Of a stretch of 35,830 bases of DNA, positions 15,472-23,784 are shown in pieces. Below the pieces are notes generated by a model, which did not search any database, was not told the origin of the DNA, and saw only the letters and a program-made list of their open reading frames with translations. The stretch lies in the NCBI GenBank assembly GCA_903904335.1, contig CAIVCF010000144.1, positions 1-35,830 on the forward strand, written 5' to 3'. This stretch comes from an uncultured Chitinophagaceae bacterium (lineage in GTDB: Bacteria > Bacteroidota > Bacteroidia > Chitinophagales > Chitinophagaceae). Numbering within the stretch: position 1 is the first letter of the stretch; each line of letters opens with the position of its first letter. A program made the translations under genes and the position numbers.

Positions 15472-15954
15472 TTATTCAACTTTTTTATAAATATCGGGAT
15501 GAAAACGAATCATGAATCTCTGTAATTGCTCTTCGGTCAATTTATTCCAGCCAAATTGTTCATATAATCCATGGGCATCTTTTGTACGCAATAACCATCC
15601 TCTTAGTTGTAACAGTTCAGGATGCGATTGGATCGTTGCTATTAAAAATTTCGATAAACCCTTTCCTCTTTCTTTTTCCAAAACAAATACATCTGCGAGA
15701 TAAGCAAAAGTCGTTCTATCCGTTATCAATCTTGCAAAACCAACCTGCCTGCCGGTAGGCATGGTCTTTATATTATGATGGTATAATCCAAAACACAAAG
15801 AATGTTCAATTGATTTTTTCACTGTTTCAAAAGGAATGCCGGTTGCCCAGTAGGATTGTTCGGACAAATATTTGTGTATAACCTCTAAATTTAATTTCGA
15901 AGGATCGGTATTTATTTGGTATTCTCCTTCCTTTTTTTCATAAAAACTATTCAT
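15472..15954 (-). CDS. GNAT family N-acetyltransferase with an in-frame palindrome insertion
   Basis: I start at the ATG at 15954 (160 residues); it overlaps the end of the upstream pseudouridine synthase gene by 8 bp, suggesting translational coupling. The GNAT acetyl-CoA site is VLEKERGKGLSKFL (about residues 91-104), with the preceding strand YLADVFVLE. The acceptor substrate is unknown. Residues 65-70, MPTGRQ, sit in a loop between two strands where I expect close relatives to have a short polar turn; they are encoded by the palindromic repeat at 15743-15765. The frame is preserved, so the protein is probably still made. Confidence 0.9.
   Translation of the reverse strand: MNSFYEKKEGEYQINTDPSKLNLEVIHKYLSEQSYWATGIPFETVKKSIEHSLCFGLYHHNIKTMPTGRQVGFARLITDRTTFAYLADVFVLEKERGKGLSKFLIATIQSHPELLQLRGWLLRTKDAHGLYEQFGWNKLTEEQLQRFMIRFHPDIYKKVE
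15743..15765. repeat. Short palindromic repeat inserted in the GNAT coding sequence
   Basis: A 23-nt imperfect palindrome with centre CTGCCGGTAGG and arms reading ACC..GCCT and AGGC..GGT. On the gene strand it encodes MPTGRQ. From memory, palindromes of this type that encode PTGRQ recur in Bacteroidota genomes, both within and between genes; that recollection needs a search. No other copy was noticed in this window. Confidence 0.6.
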
Positions 15955-16534
15955 GGAACAACTTTTTGTAAATGACTTTTTTTGAAAGTTCAACCATATC
16001 TCCGGGTTGTAAATTATTTAATTCTATTTCTTCCATGCGGTAACGGATCAATCGTACTGTTGGAAAACCGATCGCTGCTGTCATCTTTCTTACCTGTCTG
16101 TTCTTACCTTCTGTTAAGATCAATTTCATCCACGGCGCAGGGATTTCTTTTCTGAAACGTATCGGTGGATTGCGCGGAGGAACATTCGGTTCTTTCTCAA
16201 AAAGGGATGCGATACTTTTTTTTGTTTGATATTTTTTTCCATCAACAGTGATTACAACTCCGTTTTGTATCTGCTGTAATGCTTGCTGTGTAGGGTTTCC
16301 GTCAACCTGTACCCAATATTCTCTTTCGTGTGAAAACCCGGGATGCAATAATCGATGGTTTATATTTTTATCGTTGGTCAATAATAATAAACCTTCACTG
16401 TCATAATCCAATCTGCCAACCGGATAAATATCTTGTGCTACATTAAAATAATCTTTCAATGTTTTTTTATCTTCCTGAGAAGTGAATTGAGATAAAACTT
16501 CGTATGGTTTATATGTAATGAAATAGCGCAACAT
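15947..16534 (-). CDS. 23S rRNA pseudouridine synthase, RluE/RsuA family
   Basis: A 195-residue protein converting a specific rRNA uridine to pseudouridine. The catalytic Asp is in the motif PVGRLDYDSEGLLLLTND (near residue 43), followed by EYWVQVDG and the family's GKNRQVRKMTAAIGFPTVRLIR. The absence of an N-terminal S4 domain and the short length point to the RluE subgroup (uridine 2457 of 23S RNA in E. coli), though the target here is inferred. It is followed with an 8-bp overlap by the GNAT gene. A terminator-like hairpin ends 15 bp before its start codon. Confidence 0.92.
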   Translation of the reverse strand: MLRYFITYKPYEVLSQFTSQEDKKTLKDYFNVAQDIYPVGRLDYDSEGLLLLTNDKNINHRLLHPGFSHEREYWVQVDGNPTQQALQQIQNGVVITVDGKKYQTKKSIASLFEKEPNVPPRNPPIRFRKEIPAPWMKLILTEGKNRQVRKMTAAIGFPTVRLIRYRMEEIELNNLQPGDMVELSKKVIYKKLFHE

Positions 16535-16549
16535 AAGTAAAATAAAAAA

Positions 16550-16565
16550 TCCCGCAGAAGCGGGA
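16550..16565 (-). terminator. Terminator-like hairpin directly upstream of the pseudouridine synthase
   Basis: On the minus strand TCCCGC-TTCT-GCGGGA is followed by TTTTTTATTTT and then, within 15 nt, by the start codon. A second hairpin, GGGAAAT/ATTTCCC at 16595-16610, lies just upstream. This could be an attenuator in a leader, or the terminator of an unseen leftward transcript. The remaining gap to 16850 is AT-rich with a 9-bp repeat GATTGCAGA (16689, 16785) and no ORF. Confidence 0.55.
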
Positions 16566-16867
16566 CTTTGTATATGGATGGGTTAGTAAGTACCGGGAAA
16601 TAAATTTCCCTACACAATATTATAAATAGTTTTACCTAATACAAAAAAAATTTCAAACAATTTTATTCACATTTTTTTTGAAGATGTGGATTGCAGAATC
16701 GGTCTCGAATAAATACTAAGAACGATTTCATCAATTCAATTTCTGCAGTTACCTATTCTTTTTAAAAAGCAGTGCAACAAATTTGATTGCAGATCATTCA
16801 AGAATAAATTATTTCTGCGTCAATCAATGATAAAAAAAATGAAATGATATTTTGCTGTTGCACCTAT

Positions 16868-16875
16868 TACCTTTG
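16868..16875 (+). promoter_or_regulatory. -7 box of the lpxD-like gene
   Basis: TACCTTTG matches TAnnTTTG 18 bp before the chosen start codon. The nearest TTTG upstream (16851) is only 13 bp away, shorter than the usual -33/-7 spacing, so only the -7 box is convincing. Confidence 0.4.
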
Positions 16876-16893
16876 ACAAACAAAATTTATAGT

Positions 16894-17841
16894 ATGAAAT
16901 TTCCTTCACCCGTTTCTTTACAATGGATCGCAACATTGATAGATGCAGAACTCATTGGCAACAGCAATGCTGCTGCAACAGGCATCAATGAAATTCATAA
17001 AGTTCAAAACGGTGATCTGGCTTTTGTAGATCATCCGAAATATTATGAAACCTGTTTAAACAGTGCAGCAAGTTTTATCATCATCAACAATAAAGATGTC
17101 ATCATCCCCGAAGGGAAAACATTATTGTATACAGCAGAACCATTTGAAGCGTATCTGAAAATCGTAAATCATTTCAGACCTTTTAATCCGTCTAAACAAA
17201 TGATCAGCGATACTGCTGTTATCGGTGAATCGACCGTTATCATGCCCAATACATTTATCGGCAATCATGTAAGTATCGGCAATCATTGTGTTATCCATCC
17301 GAATGTGGTCATTCATGATCATTCAGTGATCGGCAATCATGTTGTTATTCAGTCAGGGACCATTATTGGGAGTGATGCATTTTATTATAACGGCAAAAAA
17401 GACAGAGACGTGATGTATAAACGAATGCAGAGTTGCGGTAATGTTGTAATTGAAGACAATGTTGAGATCGGTGCGAATTGTACGATCGATCGTGGTGTTA
17501 CTGCTGAAACAAGAATTGGTAAAGGAACGATCATTGATAATTTAGTTCAATTGGGTCATGAAGTTGTGATCGGAAAAAATTGTTTGATTGCATCTCAGGT
17601 AGGAATTGCAGGTGTAACAACTTTAGAAGACAATGTTATTTTATGGGGACAGGTAGGCGTTAACAAAACAATTACACTTGGTACCGGTGCTATTGTTATG
17701 GCGCAGGGTGGTGTAACCCATACAATAAAAGGAAATAAGGTTTATATGGGAACGCCTGCAATTGATGCAGGTGATAAAAGAAGAGAATATGTTTGGATCA
17801 AAAGAATTCCTGAATTGTGGAAGAAGGTAATGGAATCATAA
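16894..17841 (+). CDS. LpxD-like UDP-3-O-acylglucosamine N-acyltransferase
   Basis: I start at the ATG at 16894 (315 residues, [20 protein letters not shown]), since the 14 codons before it overlap the -7 box and are not conserved-looking. Residues about 1-95 resemble the LpxD uridine-binding domain, followed by a left-handed beta-helix of hexapeptide repeats (about 100-275: [20 protein letters not shown] and onward). [18 protein letters not shown] carries the probable catalytic His. LpxD adds the second acyl chain in lipid A synthesis. It stands alone rather than in an lpx cluster, as the shorter second LpxD homologue of Bacteroidota often does, so its precise acyl acceptor is uncertain. Its end overlaps that of the convergent epimerase gene by 6 bp. 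Confidence 0.88.
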   Translation: MKFPSPVSLQWIATLIDAELIGNSNAAATGINEIHKVQNGDLAFVDHPKYYETCLNSAASFIIINNKDVIIPEGKTLLYTAEPFEAYLKIVNHFRPFNPSKQMISDTAVIGESTVIMPNTFIGNHVSIGNHCVIHPNVVIHDHSVIGNHVVIQSGTIIGSDAFYYNGKKDRDVMYKRMQSCGNVVIEDNVEIGANCTIDRGVTAETRIGKGTIIDNLVQLGHEVVIGKNCLIASQVGIAGVTTLEDNVILWGQVGVNKTITLGTGAIVMAQGGVTHTIKGNKVYMGTPAIDAGDKRREYVWIKRIPELWKKVMES

Positions 17842-18807
17842 ATGCTGCTGGGCTGTTAATTCGTTGCAGATCCTTTTGAGCGATTCTTTTATGGGTGTGT
17901 ATTCGAAATTGGGAGCGTAGGATAAAAATTTTTTGTTATCGAAATAAACTTTAGCCTGAGCAGTTTTTGCAGTTTCTTTTGTGAGCATCGGATCTTTACC
18001 GGTGATCTTCGATTTCAAAGCTTCCCAACGCCAAACAATAGAAGCTAATAATGGTGTTACTTTTCTATGCGGCGGCTTCTTGCCGAAATTAATTGCGATC
18101 TCGGTGAATATTTCTTTATACGATATATTCTCTGCGCTGATAATAAACCGTTCATTGTTGGGAGCACCGTTCATTAACATGATCATCGCTCTTACCACAT
18201 CTTTCACATCAACAAAACCGCTGATGCCTTCTGTGTACCAAGGGAATTCATTGTAAGCAGATTTAAAAATTCCTGAAGAACCTTTTTCCCAATCACCCGA
18301 ACCCAAGATGATCACCGGATTAATGATCACTGCATTCAAACCTTCTCCGGTACCACGCCAAACTTCTTTTTCTGCCAAATATTTGGTTTTGCCATACTCG
18401 CTGTTACTGCTTTCTTCCGTCCAGCTCATTTTTTCATTTATTTTTTCATCCTCTCTTATTCTTCCTAAAGCAGCAACTGAACTTACGAATAATAATTTCT
18501 TTATGTTATTATTCAAACATGCATTTACCACATTTGTAGTTCCTTCAACATTTGTTTGATGCAGTATCTCTTTTTTGTCAGGCGTGAATGAAACGATGGC
18601 TGCACAATGATAAACTTGTTCCACATTTTTTATTGCATCTTCGAGCGAGAGGATATCAAGAATATCGGCCTTCACCCATTCAATTCCTGCGGGCATCCCT
18701 GAAGGGATGTTGTTTCGGTAGATGGCTCTTACTTTTTTATCCTGCTTACTTAATTCATGAACCAAATGAGAGCCCAATAAACCACTGGCACCGGTAATTA
18801 AAAGCAT
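17836..18807 (-). CDS. NAD-dependent epimerase/dehydratase family protein
   Basis: A 323-residue extended SDR. The nucleotide-binding motif is TGASGLLG (residues 5-12), catalytic Ser is in FVSSVAALG (about 107-115) and Tyr138/Lys142 form [24 protein letters not shown] and [12 protein letters not shown] are typical of the dihydroflavonol-reductase-like / sterol-dehydrogenase-like subgroup. Substrate unknown; cytoplasmic. It is not in an obvious operon: the Fur-family gene upstream has its own terminator. Confidence 0.9.
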   Translation of the reverse strand: MLLITGASGLLGSHLVHELSKQDKKVRAIYRNNIPSGMPAGIEWVKADILDILSLEDAIKNVEQVYHCAAIVSFTPDKKEILHQTNVEGTTNVVNACLNNNIKKLLFVSSVAALGRIREDEKINEKMSWTEESSNSEYGKTKYLAEKEVWRGTGEGLNAVIINPVIILGSGDWEKGSSGIFKSAYNEFPWYTEGISGFVDVKDVVRAMIMLMNGAPNNERFIISAENISYKEIFTEIAINFGKKPPHRKVTPLLASIVWRWEALKSKITGKDPMLTKETAKTAQAKVYFDNKKFLSYAPNFEYTPIKESLKRICNELTAQQHL

Positions 18808-18830
18808 AGGAAAAATTTATCGAATGTATT

Positions 18831-18860
18831 TAAAAAAAATGACAAGTATTTAACTTGCCA
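18831..18860 (-). terminator. Terminator of the sco1-fur operon
   Basis: On the minus strand TGGCAAGT and ACTTGTCA pair across TAAAT, with one G-T pair, and are followed by TTTTTTTTA. Confidence 0.75.
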
Positions 18861-18881
18861 TTAAAAACCTGCTGATCAAGC

Positions 18882-19298
18882 TTACTCACAATTTTTACAA
18901 ATGCCGCTTACAATTACATCTGCACGTTTTTGTGTAAAGCCTTTCGGTAATATTACTTCAGGAACGGTAATATTATCCAGACAATACGTTGTGCCGCAAT
19001 CATCACAAATAAAGTGCACATGGTTATCGTGATGATGACCCGTTGTGCATTCATCTTTACACAAAGCATAGCGAACTGAATTATCAGCCGTAGGGATGGT
19101 ATGAATGATACCTTTCTCTACAAAAGTTTGTAAAGTGCGGTAAATGGTAACACGGTCATACGTTTCATCTGTTTTCTTTTCGATATCTGCATGAGCCAAT
19201 GCGCCATTGGTTTCCTGAAACAATTCAAGAATTTTTGTACGGCTGCCAGTAACGCTCAGCTGATTTCGTTTTAATATTTCTGCAATTTCATTTTTCAT
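18882..19298 (-). CDS. Fur-family metal-responsive repressor (Zur- or Fur-like)
   Basis: A 138-residue protein. The winged helix includes TYDRVTIYRTLQTFVEKGII (about residues 46-65). The structural zinc pairs are Cys98/Cys101 (CDDC) and Cys134/Cys137 (CKNC), and a His-rich GHHHDNHVHF (87-96) supplies further metal ligands. It lies 9 bp after the Sco1 gene and the pair ends in a terminator. A perfect 7-1-7 inverted repeat, the shape of Fur-family operators, lies between sco1 and merC, and is a likely target of this protein. Which metal it senses (zinc, iron or copper-linked) cannot be told from sequence alone; Zur is a reasonable guess. Confidence 0.92.
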   Translation of the reverse strand: MKNEIAEILKRNQLSVTGSRTKILELFQETNGALAHADIEKKTDETYDRVTIYRTLQTFVEKGIIHTIPTADNSVRYALCKDECTTGHHHDNHVHFICDDCGTTYCLDNITVPEVILPKGFTQKRADVIVSGICKNCE

Positions 19299-19307
19299 AA
19301 TAAACGT

Positions 19308-19967
19308 TTAAGGATTGTTGTTGAAAACACCATTGGCAAAATTTCCTTTCAATGCTTTTTCTTTCAATAAGCCCTTAATATCTGTTTTTAATTTTTCAAG
19401 TTCGTTCTCCTTTAAACCATCATATACGGCACCGCGAACGATACCGTTCTTATCAACCAAAGCAAAAAATTGTGTATGGATAAAATCATCCTTGATATTC
19501 GCTACTACATTTTTCGGATCATCAATGCCGTAACTGAATCTTGCCATCTTATATAAACTGTCTTTCCTTCCTGTCAGGAAAACCCATTTTTTGGTATCCA
19601 CTTGCAATGAATCGGAATAATGCTTCATTCGCGGAACAGAATCTGTTTCAGGATCACATGAATGAGACACTATTAAAAAGTCGGGCTCATCTTTGAATGC
19701 CTCATAAATTTTTTTCATGTTGTTATTCATACGCGGGCAAATGCCTTTACAAGAGGTAAAGAAATAATTCACCACACAAACCTTGCCCTGCATATCGGCA
19801 TTTGTAAACAGAACACCGTTTTGATCGGGAAAAGAAAATGTTTGTACATAACCGCGTTTATCCAAAGTGCTTTTTGAAAGGATGTCTGTTCCGTTGAACA
19901 CGAAAAAGAAAAATAAGAGTACAAGTACAATAAAGAAAACAAGGTATCCCAATAATTTTTTGTTCAT
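19308..19967 (-). CDS. SCO1/SenC family copper chaperone
   Basis: A 219-residue protein with one N-terminal membrane anchor (LVFFIVLVLLFFFFVF, about residues 9-24) and a thioredoxin-fold domain outside the membrane. Copper ligands are Cys73 and Cys77 in TSCKGICP and His164 in FIHTQFF. Such proteins deliver copper to the CuA site of cytochrome c oxidase or keep its cysteines reduced. It is first in a two-gene operon with the Fur-family regulator and lies divergent from merC. Confidence 0.94.
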   Translation of the reverse strand: MNKKLLGYLVFFIVLVLLFFFFVFNGTDILSKSTLDKRGYVQTFSFPDQNGVLFTNADMQGKVCVVNYFFTSCKGICPRMNNNMKKIYEAFKDEPDFLIVSHSCDPETDSVPRMKHYSDSLQVDTKKWVFLTGRKDSLYKMARFSYGIDDPKNVVANIKDDFIHTQFFALVDKNGIVRGAVYDGLKENELEKLKTDIKGLLKEKALKGNFANGVFNNNP

Positions 19968-20038
19968 AGTATCAATTATAGCGTAAAGTTAGGAGATGCG
20001 TTCTCTCAAAATTATTTCTTTACAACTCTAACAAATTA

Positions 20039-20069
20039 TTTGCAACAATGTTGCATTCGAATATCTTTG
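20039..20069 (+). promoter_or_regulatory. merC promoter, Bacteroidota -33/-7 type
   Basis: TTTG at 20039-20042 and TATCTTTG at 20062-20069 are separated by 19 bp, an excellent match to the TTTG / TAnnTTTG promoter. The merC start codon is only 5 bp after the -7 box, about where transcription should begin, so the mRNA may be leaderless. Confidence 0.7.
20041..20055. promoter_or_regulatory. Perfect 7-1-7 inverted repeat, candidate Fur/Zur operator
   Basis: TGCAACA-A-TGTTGCA is perfectly symmetrical in the 7-1-7 arrangement of Fur-family sites. It overlaps the -33 element and spacer of the merC promoter and lies 73 bp upstream of sco1, which is in an operon with a Fur-family gene. Binding would block merC and could also affect sco1-fur. 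The dyad is seen; the regulator assignment is inference. Confidence 0.65.
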
Positions 20070-20073
20070 CAAA

Positions 20074-20469
20074 ATGTCTGGATTAAAAATTAATTGGGAT
20101 GCATTGGGAATAACCACTTCTTTGGCATGTGCCATACATTGTGCATTATTGCCTTTGTTTTTATCAACGCTTCCTTTATTCGGTGTCAATATCATTCATA
20201 ATCTGAGTTTTGAATTGGGAATGATCGCACTCGCATTTTGCATCGGTTCCTATTCTTTATATCATGGATACAAAAAACATCACCACAGCCTGAAGCCCTT
20301 ATTTATATTTTCTTTCGGAATGATCTTGTTGTTTACAAAACAAATTCTGCACGAATGGGAAATATGGTTTTTAATACCTGCCGTTATTTGTATCGTTTCG
20401 GCGCATGTAATGAATTATAAATCCTGCAGGGTGCATAATCATGCACATACAGACGATTGTGATCATTAA
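20074..20469 (+). CDS. MerC-domain inner membrane protein
   Basis: A 131-residue protein with about four hydrophobic segments. The MerC signature CAIHCALLPL (Cys19, Cys23) sits in the first membrane helix, and the C-terminus is His/Cys-rich (HNHAHTDDCDH). MerC of mercury operons carries Hg(II) across the membrane, but chromosomal Bacteroidota homologues without mer genes are probably transporters for other metal ions. The 7-1-7 operator over its promoter and the neighbouring Fur-family gene support control by metal supply. No mer genes are present nearby. Confidence 0.9.
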   Translation: MSGLKINWDALGITTSLACAIHCALLPLFLSTLPLFGVNIIHNLSFELGMIALAFCIGSYSLYHGYKKHHHSLKPLFIFSFGMILLFTKQILHEWEIWFLIPAVICIVSAHVMNYKSCRVHNHAHTDDCDH

Positions 20470-20621
20470 TTTTTTTGTTACCGACTTTCGCATTTCATAG
20501 CATCGCCTGTTGCGTCGTTCCCAAGGAATCCCTTTGGGGCACTCTTCAACTGTTGAATCAAGAACTGAACGTACAAGTGAGTACACAAGTAAAGTCTCAT
20601 AGCAATTCTGCAGCCGGCAAA

Positions 20622-21377
20622 CTATTTGTCTGCCCTGTTTATTTTATATTGATCGTAACATTTTTCAATGTAATAACCCAATTCCAGATCATTATACATC
20701 TGACAGAGTTGATAGGTAGGTCGATAAATGCGCATGAAATTTTCCAACTCCGGCGATTGCAGTTTTGTGATCTTTCGAACGAATGGTTTACTGAAACGAT
20801 GATCTATATATTTATCTTCTTCCTGCTCCACCAATCTCTTTTGCAGGGCTTCTAAACTTCTGTTTCTTTTGAAACGGAACATATTGATGAATTCATCCAG
20901 ATCCAATCCAACTGTTACAGCACCCGGATTATAACCCGGATTATTGCTTAGGCGAATACCCGGTTTTTTGAAATCGAAATATTTACCGTAATCCTTTCTG
21001 TTTTGAATGGAATCCAATTTATAATTGCTGTTGCGCACTTTTACATCAGGCAGACTTTGTGCATACACATGTATCATGATATCAAAGGAACTGGTGTTCT
21101 TGATCGTATCCACCGGATACTTGACCGTTTCTTTATTCAATAATTTAAAAAAAATGGAATCGCTGGAACGAATGGTGAGACTGTATCTTCCCAAAGAATC
21201 TGTAATGGTTCCTCTTCCTGAAGTGCTGATCACGGCCACTGCTTCCAAAGGTCTTCTCGCAGAAATATCATATACAGTACCGCTGATGGTAACGAATTGC
21301 GGGTTTGTTTTTTGTTGGGCAATGATGCATTCGCTCAATAATAACAAGATCCAAAAAAAGTGTAGCCGTTTTCCCAA
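20622..21377 (-). CDS. Secreted protein with a CarboxypepD_reg-like domain
   Basis: A 251-residue protein with a signal peptide (HFFWILLLLSECIIA, cleavage near AQQ). Residues about 28-105 form a carboxypeptidase-regulatory-like beta-sandwich (VTISGTVYDISARRPLEAVA ... GTITDSLGRYSLTI), the domain also found before TonB-dependent receptors. The rest (SLEALQKRLVEQEEDKYIDH and onward) is helical, charged and conserved in appearance but of unknown function. It is not a TonB receptor because no barrel follows. It converges on merC across a 152-bp gap holding a CCCAAGG/CCCTTTGGGG hairpin (about 20520-20539). Confidence 0.85.
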   Translation of the reverse strand: MGKRLHFFWILLLLSECIIAQQKTNPQFVTISGTVYDISARRPLEAVAVISTSGRGTITDSLGRYSLTIRSSDSIFFKLLNKETVKYPVDTIKNTSSFDIMIHVYAQSLPDVKVRNSNYKLDSIQNRKDYGKYFDFKKPGIRLSNNPGYNPGAVTVGLDLDEFINMFRFKRNRSLEALQKRLVEQEEDKYIDHRFSKPFVRKITKLQSPELENFMRIYRPTYQLCQMYNDLELGYYIEKCYDQYKINRADK

Positions 21378-21479
21378 ACTCTTAAATTGAATTGTAATAT
21401 TAATCTCTTAACAGCATTCCGCAAATCCTGACGGCTTTATTAACTCTTTTTTGGAGAAATCAATTTGTAAAAAGGGTTG

Positions 21480-22211
21480 TTAAAACTTATTGTGAATGAT
21501 ATAAGGCAGCATCGCACGCCAGGTTGGCCAATCGTGTTTGATATCAGTTCCCCAAATATCGAGATCATGCCAAATACCTTTATCCCACAATACTTGTGAG
21601 AAAGCCCTGTTTGCCTCAGGTGCTTCATAATCACCGCTTCCGCTGTAAATATGTATATGATGACTTGCTTTTATTTTATCGATATACCAGGGATCTGTAA
21701 GGTTGGGGATATAATGCATGGGACTGTTATAATACACCTGATCATCCCAAAAACCTTTTGTGTATTCAGTGAGATCATATACACCGCTCATGCTGATGGT
21801 GCCGTTAATGATATCAGGTCGTTTCAAAAATAAATTCATCGCATGCAATGCTCCTAAACTTGCACCGCAGGTATAGATCATGATATCGGCGCTTGAATTA
21901 TTTCTGATGAAAGGGATCACTTCTTCATGTACGTATTGATTGAATTGATTTTGGCGAATGGCTTTATGCTCGCCAAGCATTTCATTGTTCATCCAACTTT
22001 CTTTGTTGATGCTGTCAATGCTATAGACTTTTATTTTTCCTGCATCAATGAAAGGCTGCAGTTCATTCATCAATTGAAACCTTTCATACTCTAAATAATC
22101 TGCACCGGCTGTAGGGATCATCAATAAAGCAAAACCATAATAACCATAAACAGCAATAGGCATTTCTTTATTCAGTGCCGGACTGAACCAGGTACTAATT
22201 TGTTTATCCAT
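21480..22211 (-). CDS. Esterase, alpha/beta hydrolase (putative esterase family)
   Basis: I choose the ATG at 22211 (243 residues, MDKQISTWFSPALNKEMPIA); the longer frame overlaps parA. The nucleophile elbow is CGASLGALHA (Ser118), and candidate acid/base residues are in SGSGDYEAP and the C-terminal IKHDWPTWR (His). This matches the esterase-D / Fes-like group, cytosolic since no signal peptide is present. The gene starts 16 bp after parA, so they are probably one operon. Substrate unknown. Confidence 0.88.
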   Translation of the reverse strand: MDKQISTWFSPALNKEMPIAVYGYYGFALLMIPTAGADYLEYERFQLMNELQPFIDAGKIKVYSIDSINKESWMNNEMLGEHKAIRQNQFNQYVHEEVIPFIRNNSSADIMIYTCGASLGALHAMNLFLKRPDIINGTISMSGVYDLTEYTKGFWDDQVYYNSPMHYIPNLTDPWYIDKIKASHHIHIYSGSGDYEAPEANRAFSQVLWDKGIWHDLDIWGTDIKHDWPTWRAMLPYIIHNKF

Positions 22212-22227
22212 AATTTTATAAAAGCTT

Positions 22228-22968
22228 TTACAAACAATTCTTTTTAATCTCTTTCCACAGATCGCGATAGCATTGGGCAGCATAACTGCTCGCAGCAAAG
22301 GTTTCCAGCGGAGCTTCGTGTGTGCCCATTTTTTCTACATCGCTTAAATAAGGAATATAATTCTTGAAGAATATTTTATCGCGATAAAATTGATGCATGG
22401 TTTCATGGTGTAAATTTTTGCGATGATCCACCATGCTGAAAAAACATTTGATAGTGCTTGTATCCAAACCGTTTTCTTTAAAATAATTGGAAACCGTTTC
22501 GTAAGAACGAATAGACAATGTTGTTGGAATATTCGGCATCAAGATCCAATCGGCAGCATTCACAATATTTTCATGCAATAAAGAAATGCCGGGCGGGCAA
22601 TCCAAAATAACAATATCAAAACTTTTTTTAAGTGGCGTGAGCAGCGATGCTAATTTCTTTTTGGATTGTTTCAACTCACTCAATAAGAGATCGGCATTTC
22701 TTGCAGAAAGGTCGGCTGGGATAACAGATAAATTTTCATACGGAGATGATTGGACGGCTTCTGTCAATTCCAATTCATTACTCAATATTTTTTTGGCTTC
22801 ATTTTTTACCGAAGCTTCCACGCCAAGATAAAAGGAAGAGGAGCCTTGTGGGTCCAGATCCCATAACAATGTTCTGTTGCCTTCTTTCGCCGAAAGATAA
22901 GCCAGATTGATAGCGGCTGCAGTTTTGCCAACACCGCCCTTCAGGTTATAAAATGCAAGTGTTATCAT
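22228..22968 (-). CDS. ParA-family ATPase without an adjacent parB
   Basis: A 246-residue ParA/MinD-type ATPase. The deviant Walker A is KGGVGKT (residues 10-16), the A' motif DLDPQGSSS is near 38-46, and Walker B is VILDCPPGIS. No N-terminal DNA-binding extension. Chromosomal ParA proteins usually lie next to ParB, but here the neighbour is an esterase. Orphan ParA proteins position other cargo (protein clusters, carboxysomes, chemoreceptors), so a partner elsewhere is likely. TAGTTTTG at 22990-22983 is a probable -7 box. Confidence 0.92.
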   Translation of the reverse strand: MITLAFYNLKGGVGKTAAAINLAYLSAKEGNRTLLWDLDPQGSSSFYLGVEASVKNEAKKILSNELELTEAVQSSPYENLSVIPADLSARNADLLLSELKQSKKKLASLLTPLKKSFDIVILDCPPGISLLHENIVNAADWILMPNIPTTLSIRSYETVSNYFKENGLDTSTIKCFFSMVDHRKNLHHETMHQFYRDKIFFKNYIPYLSDVEKMGTHEAPLETFAASSYAAQCYRDLWKEIKKNCL

Positions 22969-22982
22969 AGATTATAAATATA

Positions 22983-22990
22983 CAAAACTA
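22983..22990 (-). promoter_or_regulatory. -7 box of the parA-esterase operon
   Basis: On the minus strand TAGTTTTG matches TAnnTTTG, 14 bp before the parA start codon. No convincing -33 box at the standard distance. Confidence 0.4.
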
Positions 22991-23162
22991 AGAGAAAGCG
23001 AAAAATAAAAGGCATCCCTAAAAAGGGGCGCCCTTATCCTGTGTCCTTTATCCTATGAAAACCTGAAAATGTTTAATTTAAGCGGAGTAAATAGTGATTC
23101 GCAAAACTAAATTCTACTGATGTTACTATCATCACCCCTAAGTATGATTTTGAAATGCATCA

Positions 23163-23780
23163 TCAGATCCAGCCTCTGATCCTTGCAATGGCAGAAGTAC
23201 GGGATGCAACGTCTAACTTGAGATAAATGTTGGTGATATGTGTTTTAACGGTATTTACAGATACGAATAATGACTCAGCCATTTGCTGATTGGTTTTTCC
23301 GTCATAAATAGCTTGTAATATTTCAAATTCACGTTCACTTAATGTCCGACTCAGGTGTTTATTGATTTGAGTATAGGATAAAACGGGCTGAGTGATATTT
23401 TTTCTTTGGGAATAATTGTATAGTGCAATTTCTAATCCTGCAAGAATATCTCGTTCATCAAATGGCTTAATGATATAACCGGCAGGCTGTGTTTTTTTTG
23501 CTCTTTCTATTGTTTGCCTGTCTGCATGCGATGTGATATATAAAAATGGCAATTGAAATTTTTTATTGATGAGATCAGCAATATCAATGCCGTCTGTTAT
23601 TTCTCCCAAATTAATATCTAATAAAACAGCATCGGGCGTATTTTTTTCTAATTGATGAACAGCATCTTCGGTATTATAAACAACAGAAGAAACCTGGAAA
23701 TCGATATTATTCAAACACTGTTCAATATCTGCTGCAATCAAAGGGTCGTCTTCAACAATTAATATTTTTATTTCGTTCAT
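23163..23780 (-). CDS. Response regulator with LuxR-type DNA-binding domain
   Basis: A 205-residue NarL/FixJ-type regulator. The receiver domain has the acidic pair Asp11/Asp12, phospho-acceptor Asp55 (VLLDINLGE), Ser84 and Lys105 (IIKPFDE). The C-terminal helix-turn-helix is LSEREFEILQAIYDGKTNQQ through SVNTVKTHITNIYLKL. Its gene starts 4 bp after the kinase stop codon, so this is the cognate partner of that kinase. Target genes are unknown. Confidence 0.95.
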   Translation of the reverse strand: MNEIKILIVEDDPLIAADIEQCLNNIDFQVSSVVYNTEDAVHQLEKNTPDAVLLDINLGEITDGIDIADLINKKFQLPFLYITSHADRQTIERAKKTQPAGYIIKPFDERDILAGLEIALYNYSQRKNITQPVLSYTQINKHLSRTLSEREFEILQAIYDGKTNQQMAESLFVSVNTVKTHITNIYLKLDVASRTSAIARIRGWI

Positions 23781-23784
23781 GTGG

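Noticed and set aside
20074-20469. A mercury-resistance operon
   Set aside because: Only a MerC-domain gene is present; no merA, merP, merT or merR-like gene lies nearby.
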